A stretch of 64,000 bases of DNA. Source: Piscicola geometra (lineage: Eukaryota > Annelida > Clitellata > Hirudinida > Piscicolidae). Shown in pieces: positions 48,601 to 59,200 of the stretch. The stretch spans positions 1,995,912 through 2,059,911 of the forward strand of contig OX030956.1 of assembly GCA_943735955.1 (NCBI GenBank), in the 5' to 3' direction. The first letter of the stretch is position 1; each line of letters begins with the position of its first letter. Under the pieces are notes generated by a model. It saw only the letters and a list, made by a program, of their open reading frames with translations, was not told the origin of the DNA and did no database searches. The translations under genes were made by a program, and so were the position numbers.

Positions 48601-51600
48601 AGGTAACGTTCATTTATTGATGCAATTTTATCGCTCAAACTTCGTCTTTAAAGTCTTTGGTTATTCCGTTTTTTCCTAGTAATTATGCTAAATTCCAAGA
48701 ATTATTCTGCTGTCCTTTTTTTACAACGATATTTTTTTTACAAGTTCGAAACCATTTGAAAATTAAATCATCAGCAGTTCACTCACACACTACCATGACA
48801 CATCCAACACAAAATCACTTCAAAGTTATTTCACATCCACCATACTACCACAACACGTTTTTCCTACACCGTCCACTTCACCCAAACTATAACCATACAG
48901 CCTCTTGCGAGTTCTGTGACTGGGAGACCTTAGAGCTGGAATGCGAGCACAGTCACGTGCTTCTCGTCAGGAGGGCCTTCTACGGACGCATGAGGGTTGG
49001 CAAGTGCGTTAGCGATCACTATGGCAACGTGGGATGCTCCACTGACGTGAGCAGGCATCTGAACCTCTTGTGTGCAGGCAGGAGGGAGTGCAAGGTGCCG
49101 GTGATCAGCCTTCACGCCTTCAAGACCTGCCCCAGAGACTTCGCCTCGCACCTCCAAGTGCTCTACCGCTGTCTTCCGGGTTTGTTCTCATTTGTTTTAG
49201 ATGTTTTGTTTTTTGTTGTTGTTTTTTTGGTAGTTTTGATTTTCCTATTTATTAATTTTGTACCAATAGTTTCTTAAAACAATTATTGTAACTATCACAT
49301 ACAACAACAGATACATAAACAAAACATATGCCAACACAGTGATTGATTTCAGTGCTACAACTGAAAGCCACTATAACGGTTCCAAGTGCAACTTAACTCT
49401 CAAAAAAATCAAACATAAAAAAAATGATAAAAACGAAAACAACAAAAGTATTTATTATAATGAGATAAAAAGCAACAATCACGAACCTAATATTAACACT
49501 CTAATCAGCCTGAGCAGCCCAATCTTCAACAGTGCGAGTGAAGACGATGACAACAACAATGATTACCTTGCAGAAACAAAAAGAAACATTCATCATGCAA
49601 GCAGCAACAACAACAACAAAAACAAGTACACAGACAACAAGCACAACGATCTTCAATACGGAAGCAACAGCGAGGCAAGAATTTATTGTTTTTTGTTGGG
49701 AGACAAAGAGATGGATGGATGGTCGAGGTGGTCTGCAGGAAGTGAGAGGAAGGCAACAAGCAGAACAACAAGAGCTCAAACAACAAGCAGGCAAGAAACA
49801 CGCCTGATTAATTCCCTCTCTAACGATCCCTCCCCTGCCGCTGGTGCTGATGATGATGATCTTGACAAAGTCATTATACCAAAAATAAATAGTGGTGTTA
49901 ATGAGGAAGAAAATGGTGGTGCTGATGATGATGACGCAGGAGATTTATTGCTGGTCAGTGGTAGCATGACTTATGACGACAACGTTGTCATAACAACCAC
50001 GTACGATTATCACGTGATCAGGGTGAGTGTGGTGCATCTTGGCAGGCGTCAAGCATCTGTAAGTGTGGACACGCAAGGTAGAGATGGTAGTGATGGGAAC
50101 GACAAGAAAGATGGTAGTGGCAAACGGACATTCAGCAGAGATAGAACGTGGAAAGAAGGAAATGCCAACGAAACAAATAACAACGCTGGTGGCGGTGGTG
50201 GTGAGATGAACAAGTATGAGAGTTTTAAAGACGATAAAACAGAAAAAATTTGCTCAATAAGGCAAGTAGTTTGAAGTTGGTTTGAAATCGTGGAAGATTT
50301 TGATTGGATTGGGTTTAGGTGTGCACTGCAGAATGTTTTGAAAATGCAACTAATTCGCTTCCAATGCGTAACTGCTATCAAACCACTTTGCTTTCTTAAA
50401 AATTAAGTTTTTTAAAGTTAATTTTCCAAAACGATTTATACATTTTTTAAAGTTTTAGATACACAAAAATTCACTAGTCAAATCACCGATTTGAAAATTG
50501 TCTTGAATGGAATGTTATTAACCTATGGACCTAAATATCATTTTATTAGATTATTCTGTGGTATGACTTCTATCTCTTTCTTTTTAAATCTCATCTTCTT
50601 TGTTGTTGTCCTTAATTAATTAATTTATTTTGATGCTAGATTGTTGATGTTTTTCTTAAATTAAACAAAATAAATATGCAGTTTTACTCATTCACACACA
50701 AACTCACGCAACAAAAATATTTTGTTTTAAAATGTTTCAAATGGCATTAGTAAAAAGTTTTCAAAAACTTTCAAATTATCAATTAACAGATTGGCCATCA
50801 TAACTGACCTGGATCACAAGACCAACATCCACCAAAAGAACATCTACGACATAGACAATGGCGTTCTAGGTGACAAGAAAGATGCTTATGACACAAATAA
50901 AATAATTTGTGCTGACGCTGTGAAGGAAGGACCAGAAGAACAAGTCGTCATGACGTCACGATCTTCTTCCCTTCTGCTGAGTCACGTGGTGTCGGATCAT
51001 TTATTTTTGCTGCGCTTCACTGGTGAGTTGACGTTGCATGTTTGTGCGCTGGAAGTATAAGTTTTGCTTTTAGTCCACCTTTGAGTAGTTAAAATAGAAA
51101 AATATTCGTTGTCGAAAGTTGCACTCAAGCTATTTAATGAAATAATTTTATCGTAAAAAAGCAGGAGAGTGCATAATTGAGAAACATGTGCTCAAACTCG
51201 TTTTAATGTTTTTCACGCAAACTGAAAATTATTTCCCTAAAAGATTGGTTTTTTGTATTCATAAAAAACAAAATAATATTGTCAATACAATGAGAGTAAA
51301 ATTTAATTTCCAATGAAATGTTGCTAAAAGCTCGTTTGTGAAAATATTTTTAATTTGAACAATTTATTGGAAAAATTATTTTTTATGGAACAAGATAAAT
51401 TTGTAAGCTCAGCACTAATTAAAAACCTTTGGTTGATTGTTTGAGTTGAAGTAATATAAAGATTATGATGCACTTTGAAGTGCCATTATGGGAAAACAGG
51501 CGCTTCAAAGGCGCATTTTGAATTATTAAATTTGATACATCAAACATCAATTATTCAAGCACTCGGCTGCCCACCCCTGCCTGCTTATTGGCAACAACGA

Positions 51601-53581
51601 CAACAAAATGATGAAAAGCAACGCAACGAACAAATCTTTTTTCAACACATATATCCTGGTCACCTCCAGCAAACAAGACCTCATCAATACTCTTCACACC
51701 AAAAACTTTTTTCTCAACCACGCCAACCACAGCCACCTCAGTCAGCAAGCAAGCACCAGCACACCACGCCTCAAGACACCGCCATCAACTACAGAATTCT
51801 CGCCATTAATCACCTGCAAGCCACTATACAGTGTTTAAACTACGATGATGATAGTGCCAATCACAACATCCATAAAAATAATTATAAAAACTACAAAAAT
51901 ATCAATAATAATATTTTCAACATCACGTGTCTTAACAACAAATGGCTTGACCTTCATCTCACAAACTGCTCCTCTCACACAAACACCGGTGATAATGCCA
52001 GAATTTATTGATAAATTAATTCTATTTCCAAAAAAAAATTCAAAAACTAAACGCTTAAATCTTAAACCTGAAGCAACTAAAATCATTAATTGAATATTAT
52101 TTTTAAACTTCGCCACTTCCAAACCTAAAAAAACCAGCTCCTCAAGAGATTGAAAAAAACCACTTCTTCGATATGTTCAGTTAGTAATTCAGTTTTTCAA
52201 TATTTTTATTTGCTTTGAAATGTAATTATTTTAATTATTTCAAGATTTTACTAACAAATTTTTAAATGCACATCTCCCATCTACCTCCTTATTATAAGCA
52301 TCCACCCATCTACAACGCAGTAATCATGAGCGTGGTGAGCACAGGAGTGGCCATAGGGATAGCATTTGGCCTCATCACCTTGGCAACCACCTTGAGGTTC
52401 TGCTCTGGCAGGTGCATTGACAGTGTTTAATCACTTTTTTGATCATTCAATCTGGGTTTTTAATCTTGCTGTTTGCTCATAACATTCTATTATTGCTAGC
52501 ATATGAAACTTCACAATTTTTATATTTTCATTATCTACAATTTCTGCTACGTATGACGTCAAAGAATTTTTTTAGATTAAATTATGTCTCAATGAGAAAC
52601 AGGAAAAGCATTGCGAAGCGGAAGCGTCTGATTGCAGGTCATCCACGTGATCTCGTCGTCATTCCACAAGGCGACGCACGCAGCGTTGGCATGGTGACGC
52701 AGATCCAAACAACAACAACATCGACGTCATCCATCAACAAAAGTGAACACAACACACAAGCAACAACCCAAGCCACGCCTTCCTCAAACGTAAACAAAAT
52801 AGACTCTGACGTCACCATGAAGTCGTGTCCTTCGTCACCACTTCCGCTTTATGACGATCTCAAAAGAAAAAGTTTATTTGACCAAATGGATCGTGGTGGA
52901 TGTGATCAGGTTACTTTAAAAACAGAAAAATTAAGAAGAAAAAGAAAAGTTAATGTGGGCGAGATGAAATCACGCAATAACGCTAATTACTCTTCTAAAA
53001 TGAACTCTCACACTGGATCTGGTGCTAACCAACACATCGCTAATTCTTGTGAAAACCCGTGTAATGTTTTGGGGGAAAAAGGTGTTGAGATGGTGAATGG
53101 CTTGAAGAATGGAGAGATGACTAGGCAGCATCACACAGTGTTCTTGAAGAAGTTCAATTTGGGATGCATGAAAAGTGAAAAGGATGAGATCAATTCAAGG
53201 TCTGGAGTAAGGAAAATGTTGAAAGAAAAGTCTACAGAATTGTTTTATTCTTCATGTGGGGTTCACCCAAAGAGTGTTGAGATCAGTATTAGCAGTAACA
53301 ACATCAACACGTACAACAAAGTTGAATTTAATTATAACTACAACAAAAGTGACTACAGCTCTGTCAAAAACTACAACAACAACTGTGACCTTTTCGACGG
53401 CAACAGCTACTACTGCTGTATGTGTAGACCTCCACTACTGAACAGCTGCGAGTTCAAACCACAACCACTCATCAACCACAAACTTGCTGATTTCTCCCAA
53501 CTCCAACCAGCCATGCATCTTTCCAGCTTTTCCACAACCCACCCATTCACTTCAACACCTCCTCACTCATTCAATCCCTAG
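42671..53581 (+). CDS. SUEL-lectin single-pass membrane protein, copy A
   Basis: Seven coding exons in phase: 42671-42770, 48901-49179, 49340-50261, 50790-51022, 51500-51988, 52321-52411, 52603-53581; 1,030 residues. Residues 1-25 are a signal peptide (MALQHCLFLFFILLQ). Residues 36-126 form an SUEL/rhamnose-binding lectin domain: CDWETLELEC, RRAFYGR (the family's A-x-Y-G-R), GCSTD, RECKVP and the closing HLQVLYRC. Residues 127-674 are Asn/Asp/Ser-rich, with a Cys-containing stretch (GCPPLPAYW, IQCLN, NITCLNNKWLDL) that faintly recalls a sushi module. A TM helix (675-700) is followed by a basic stop and a tail of about 325 residues ending SFNP. EVA1C and latrophilins also carry SUEL domains, but the architecture does not match either. 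The intron after exon 3 uses a GC donor. Confidence 0.82.
43349..43382 (-). mobile_element. SINE tail fragment
   Basis: GACGAGTATTATTAACGTGG then CGTAAACCCAGAC is the reverse complement of the SINE-like tail at 54274-54312 with few changes. It lies in intron 1 of lectin copy A. Confidence 0.5.
44255..44489. mobile_element. 235-bp inverted-repeat insertion with 9-bp target duplication
   Basis: The 24 bases at 44277-44300 are the exact reverse complement of 44466-44489, with core TTATTTAGCGAGAAAATT. An extra inverted arm at 44255-44276 makes a hairpin at the left end. GCTGCATAA flanks both sides (44246-44254 and 44490-44498). The matching place in unit B (about 59904) has one GCTGCAT and no insert. 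Inside is a short run of TTAGGG-like motifs (44307-44326). Confidence 0.7.
48481..48550. other. Conserved intron island, copy A
   Basis: Begins TTGCACTCATTAAAATAGAT and ends CTCCATGACACGGACGTAA. It matches 63011-63082 in copy B with few changes. It contains TTTATATACT, so an alternative promoter or enhancer is possible. Confidence 0.45.
48901..49179 (+). other. SUEL lectin exon, copy A
   Basis: One phase-1 exon holds the whole carbohydrate-binding domain. Eight conserved Cys and the AFYGR motif are in place; SUEL domains bind L-rhamnose or D-galactose. An extra Cys precedes the domain (TSCEFC) and is Ser in copy B. The 279 bases differ from copy B at only about four positions. Confidence 0.9.
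52321..52411 (+). other. Transmembrane exon, lectin gene copy A
   Basis: The phase-1 exon after TACAACGCAG reads VIMSVVSTGVAIGIAFGLI followed by TLATTLRFCSG, one clear hydrophobic helix. The next exon begins RKSIAKRKRLI, the expected cytoplasmic stop-transfer sequence. This makes the lectin domain extracellular. Confidence 0.82.
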
Positions 53582-54123
53582 TGTTGTAACGTTATTGACA
53601 CAAGGGCAAACATAGTGTTGTTGTGTTATTGTCTTGAGTGGTAATGAAAGTTGAGTTGACAGTCAATGAAACTAAGCCATCTCTCAAACAACTGGCTAAC
53701 AAATACGAATTTTTTCTTTATATTGTAAAGTTTGTCTTTCATAACTCCTAGTGTTTTAAAAATAATTCTTTCACAGTTTTTATTGATTGTTTTAAACATG
53801 AAAGTAGTTAATTTTAATCTAATTTTTTCAATATAATAACAATTATTGGAATATTTACGAATGATTCCCGTATTTTCGATGTATAATCCATAAAAACGCT
53901 GTTTTCATATAAGCTCATAAACGAAATAAAGAATGAGTCCAGAAAAAATAAAACAGTTACTCCGAATTCACCTATTTTAAATCTACAATGATATTATAAA
54001 TTGTTAATGATTTTTAAATACTAAAGTGTTTCATGTCTCAGTTCTGTTCTGAAAACGTGTTCATGGTGAATCAAGAATCAGGATTCCGTAACGGAAAAAC
54101 TTATTGAAACATACAAGCATACA
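53582..54123. other. 3' flank of lectin gene copy A
   Basis: AATAAA at 53925 and again near 53946 are likely polyadenylation signals for copy A. No gene is seen before the SINE-like element. Confidence 0.5.
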
Positions 54124-54322
54124 AGTGAACGGGTAGCTGAGTGGGTGAACGGGTAGCTGAGTCGGCAACGACTTTCGGCTTTGACCAATAATGAAAGGTC
54201 CTAGGTTCAAGTGCAACCAATGCCCTAGTAACCCAAAGGCGCAAATGAAAATATGCAGCCTAAGTGGCCTGGAAGCCCGTTCGGGTTATACGCCACTATA
54301 ATAATGCTCGTCATTATATAAA
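54124..54322 (+). mobile_element. SINE-like element
   Basis: It begins with a duplicated GAACGGGTAGCTGAGT, which resembles a tRNA A box, followed about 45 bases on by GGTTCAAGTGC, which resembles a B box. The 3' tail GGGTTATACGCCAC plus ATAATAATGCTCGTC recurs inverted at 33890 and 43349. It directly abuts the UFD1 fragment. Confidence 0.55.
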
Positions 54323-54476
54323 ACAGCTCACAAACACAAACGAGCAAACAAACAAAAAGACCTTGTTCTCGGGGGCAGCTCTGAGGTTCCTGATGAAGGT
54401 GAGGGTGTTCTTCTTGTAGTGGTAGTTGGGCACGCCCCTCTGGAACTGCGTCTTCTCTTCAACGCTCTTCACGTCC
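54323..54476 (-). pseudogene. Copied fragment of a UFD1 exon and intron
   Basis: This stretch matches 32636-32790 closely in the same orientation. It covers the 3' half of the UFD1 exon encoding [17 protein letters not shown] and RAAPENK, its donor site and about 40 bases of intron. Because intron sequence is included, it came by DNA duplication, not by retroposition of spliced mRNA. No other UFD1 exon is nearby, so it cannot make UFD1. Confidence 0.85.
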
Positions 54477-54877
54477 ATTAAATCAAATATAATTGAAGCA
54501 TGATCAATTTTTTTTACTTTAAAAACTACTACATTTCATAGTATTTTTTTATAGCTAAATTAAATATAATACTGGAAGATTATGATCACTTATTGATCCA
54601 TCATTCTTTTCTATCTGTGAGTCGATCTGATTTTTAATTATATTTATCATTTTCGTCGTTCTAGTAATTGCTAATTCCACCCATCTACCATCAATTTGTC
54701 AATCTTCTATGCCATCCATCAAGCATTCTTTCCAGTTAAAAATTTACTTTCTTTTGCACACACTACACGGCATTCTCTGATTCTCATTTTCCATGCATTC
54801 ATTCATGCATCAATTTATTCATATCTTTATGCATTCCTCTATGTATTCAGAAAAGGGATTTTCTCCGCTCATACAGA

Positions 54878-54985
54878 TGCGGATGCTGACCAAGAAGCGA
54901 CTGAGACTCGCACGCAATTGCATCGCTCATGTGACCTTCCCCAGGGACGTGTGCCATAATATCCTAAAAGGGTGGGAGGGTGAAA
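54878..54985. other. Conserved island, copy B, upstream of lectin gene
   Basis: Copy of 41400-41516. Here the plus strand has a good acceptor (CTCATACAG) directly before ATGCGGATGCTGACC, and the minus strand has a donor-like GTATGAG at the same edge, so both coding readings remain open. It is about 400 bases upstream of the copy B TATA box. Confidence 0.5.
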
Positions 54986-55388
54986 AATGGAAGATTTGAA
55001 GGATTGGTAAATAAGTAGATGTATAGTTGGAAACGCGAAAAAAAAATATGATTATTACTAAATTAATTATAGAGGATTTATTTATTGTTGAAGTCCAATG
55101 AAGTGAAGCTCAAAGACTGGTGTCCACATCGAGAACCTTTCACAGACGTGGAGAAATGCAAGCAAACATTGAGAGAAAATAAAATGTAATTAATGGGTAA
55201 CGGGTTAGAATATATGAGCCAACGTGCATGGGGAGGGGATACGATGTAGATGGAGATTAAGACGCGATGTGAAATAGGAAGTAATGTCATTGAGAAGGGA
55301 TTAGTGAAAAAACAAGAAAGTTTCGCGTGTGAAGAAGATGCGCATTTGGGGTGAATGTGGATGGCGAAGCTGATCTGGCAAACGCACG

Positions 55389-55395
55389 TATAAAA
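55389..55395 (+). promoter_or_regulatory. TATA box, lectin gene copy B
   Basis: Same GTATAAAAGCACT core as copy A, about 860 bases upstream of the copy B signal-peptide exon. Its preservation inside otherwise diverged sequence suggests the second promoter is functional. Confidence 0.5.
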
Positions 55396-56249
55396 GCACT
55401 TGTAAGGAACACTCGTCGTTGGTGTGATTATCTACGAATCAGTTGAGCATTTTTGGGCTGAATTGATAGAATATTTTGTAATTAAGAAAAACTGAATAGA
55501 TTGAAGTTAAGGTCGTTTTCGTCAGCACTGCTGTATCTAAAAGGGGTTGCTGCCTAGATTCTGGATCCTCATAACGTTAGTGAGAATTTAAAGATTTTTT
55601 GCTATTTTCTAAATATTCAATTTTTTAGTTCTATTCTTTTTTTAAACTCCCTAAAAAGATTGTTTTGGATCAATGAGAACCCCTAAAAATTACGAATGAA
55701 TAAAAACAAACTTATTGAAATAGACACGAAGATTTTCCCCATTGAGTAAGAAATTATTTTTATGCGTCTTTTAAACAAAAAGTTTTTAAAAGTATTAAAT
55801 TGATTTTGGTATAGAAATTTTTATTTGATTTGTCCTACTATTAAGGATTAGCAAGATCATCACATTTTTCCTGGCTACATCATCATCAGCACTATCCCTA
55901 TTCCTTCCAAGCCCCACATAAATACGTTATTAATGGTCCCCACAAAAACAATTTCGTTAAGCATCGGCTAATCAAGAGATCTGACCATTTCTCCACAAAA
56001 TCATTCATATAGAACTATTGCCTCAAACTACACACTCTGATTTGATAATTTCCGCCTTGTGTGCATTTTGTGTATGTTTGAATTTGTATATATTTAATAT
56101 TTTAAACACTAATTAGTAGAGAATTTTATATCATTGTTTGTCACATTGAGAAAGTTTTCGAATCTGAAACATCTGATGAAAAATTAAATGACTACTCAAA
56201 CTATTAAATAAACTAGTAAACTGAAACATTACACTCCGTTCCAGATCAC

Positions 56250-59200
56250 ATGGCACTCCAGCACAGCACCATCCTTCTCTTCTTCCTCCTCCAAACATGC
56301 TATCTGCCCCTGCTTCATTGCTCCAGCCTCCTACACCCGAAACACTTCAGTGAGATCCACCTTTGATGACTTTTTAAGTTTCAACAGCCGTTTACTTTCT
56401 TTCAAATAAGATGTTTTATTGAGATTTCTTTGTTTTTCAAATTTTATAACGAGTTTGATTTTTAAGTCAATACAGGAATATGTTATTTTTATTCTTATTA
56501 ATCATTATTGCCGTCTTTTAATTATATTATAAAAATATTGTAAAAGTGACAGAATAGAAGCACTAGCAAAAAAACACGCAAGACTGTGAAGAAATCATTC
56601 AGAATTCTTGAGACGAAAAAAATTAAATTTATTTTGAAATTACTCGGAATGCAACTAGAGAATATAATAAGACATGATTATCTTCATCGCGTTGCAAGCT
56701 TGCTTTACAAGCGCTTTCAAAGCATTGAATTCTATAGGGTTTCTTTAAACATCTTATAAATAAGAAAGATCTTCAGATACACGCCTATGAAACCATCCTC
56801 CTATTGCTTTCATTTAAATTATCAATTGTATTATATACTAAACTAGAAGAACAATTCTTTTCATACTTTTTAGTTATTCAAAAAAGTAATTTTTATTCTA
56901 CATTTTTCATTAAGAATATTTTCAGTATTCAAATAACTTGAATCAACCATAAAAACTATAGTTTTATGGGAAATTCTTAGTATTGCTAGCCTTAGTATAA
57001 ATTATTCAAGGGTTTCATCAAATATTTAGGCTAATGCAAAAGCTCTAAATCACAGGCTGAAAGTATTAGTAATATAATTATTCGTGAAGCTCTTGATCAA
57101 CACTCTTTAAACGAATCAGAACCATTAGGCTTTTGAATCATTCAAGCTTCATAAGCTGCAAAGATGTTCGATACGTGAAATGACTGAACTTGCGATTTAA
57201 ACAACGCAAGTTACCTTCATGAGAGACGGGTGAAGAATCTTGAATTAATATTTTTCTTAATAAATTTCTCATTTATAAAAATGTATACAAAACGTATTTA
57301 ACAAAATTATTTGAAGAATATAACTAATCATCTTTTTTTTACGCGTCTTTAAATTCGTCGGACCAACAAACAAATATCTTCCAAGTGTATAACCGCTTTC
57401 AGGTCATGGTCGAATACTTTATTCTTTGTCAAAGTAATAACAGACCTATTTATCCACCAACCATCTATTCACCCCACCATTCCTTTATCCATCTTTTACC
57501 TCTCTTTCCACCATTATTAGCTGTTTGAAAAGATCATATTTATAATAAAGCTAATGCTGATGAATATTATTCCAATAATTTTATTTATTTATTCATTTAT
57601 AACGTATGCCATTAGCACGTTCTGACACTCCATCTCAAAATAAATGTCTAAATATTTCAGTGTTCTGTTTTCAACACCGCCAAGACTTTCCAGCAACATT
57701 CACTGCAGTGCGACTCAAGCTATAACTTTCCACAATTATTTTTTACTGCTGCGAACGTACTTAATAATGCATATTTGATGTATTTTATTTCTAAATAATG
57801 GTAATTTCTGCAATAAGCGGAATTATTAAAAAGTACACTAAATGAAGAGGCATGAATTGGTTTGTGGCTTAATTTTTATAGAAAATATCTTAACGTAATA
57901 TGCCCATTAACGACTTTCAAATTTTTAATTTCTGTTCATTAAAATAAAATTGATCTCTGGAAACCATCCACCCATTCGCATCCGCTTTCATTATCTCGCA
58001 AGGCCACTTCTAAATGATGCAATAGAATTGTGAAATAATAAATGCGAAAAATTTTCGTTGAATAAATACAAGAAAAACAATAATTATTTTCTAACTCTGG
58101 TATCAAATCAATCACAGTCTTTTCAATTATTTCTTTCTGGAAGAGAATCATAAAAAAAAGAAGGCTAAGAAGGAAAGTGCCTTTATTCCAACAAGGTTAC
58201 TAAATGTTTGACCAGCTCACTACTCAAATAAATAAAAAAATTCATCTTGTTTTATTATTCAATTTTTAAAATTAAAAGAGTGTGAAGAATTTTCAAAAAG
58301 TTTTATTTAACTTAACTATTATATAAAATATAAAATGTTAATCGAATAGTTAAAACTTTTTTTAGACAGTTCTAAAGGATTTATAGTTCATGGCAAGCTA
58401 GAGATTCGCAAATGCTTTTCAATTGTTCGAGGTATCTTCTCCAAAGATAAACAGCTAAATCTTTGTAATTTCAAATTTAAATTGCATTTAGAAAAGACAT
58501 AAACCACAGTTCATCATTTTATTGGTGACGATTCGAAAAATAGTAAAAAAAACTTCTATGCTTGAACCATTTTCAAAGGACTTCAATAAAAATCAATACT
58601 TATTAAAGATTTTAAAAGCAAGTTTATCAACCTAAATGGTATTTACATATACATATATTAATATATACTTTATATATATGGCCCATATAATAAGGTTATT
58701 AAAATTTTGCAAATAAGCCTTCCGGTGTGTGGGTTTGAGTGTGTGTGGGTGACGTGACGGCGAAGAAATTATTCATTCTAAGTACACTATTTATCTAATC
58801 ACTAATTCGAGGGCTTTTAGTTCTATCACGATATGAGTTTTAAAATGAATAAATACATTTTTTTGAATGTTAAAAGTTTTTTTTAAAGAATAAGTGGAAG
58901 GATTAAAAAAGATTAAATGATTTATCAATTCGACGGGAGATTTCTCAATAGAGATGTAAGCAAGAACGATGGCAATTTAAATGAGCGTTGATGATGTGGA
59001 AGAGAAGAATTGGGTGGAAGGAAAGATAAGAAGGTGGATAAATGAATGGATTGACAAATAGTGGTTTGGTGGATGACTAGGTAATTTTTTAAATAGTATT
59101 TTATTAACACTATAAAGTTATCATAATCACAAATTGTAGATTTCATATTTCTTTGGAATATAAATCATTTCAATAATTTTATTTTATAGAAAGTATATTT

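Larger units (their letters stand above)
42771..48900 (+). other. Intron 1 of lectin gene copy A
   Basis: 6.1-kb AT-rich intron holding the SINE tail at 43349, the inverted-repeat insertion at 44255, and short islands shared with copy B. The island at 48481-48550, about 350 bases before exon 2, is the best preserved. No other gene is supported. Confidence 0.7.
41400..50261. repeat. Tandem segmental duplication, unit A
   Basis: Unit A matches the unit starting at 54878 in collinear order: upstream island, TATA box, exon 1, intron islands near 43185, 44185, 44521, 46565, 47090, 47570 and 48481, lectin exon, exon 3. The offset grows from about 13.5 to 14.4 kb because of indels. The true right edge may be further on, since the matching unit leaves the window. 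Confidence 0.82.
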
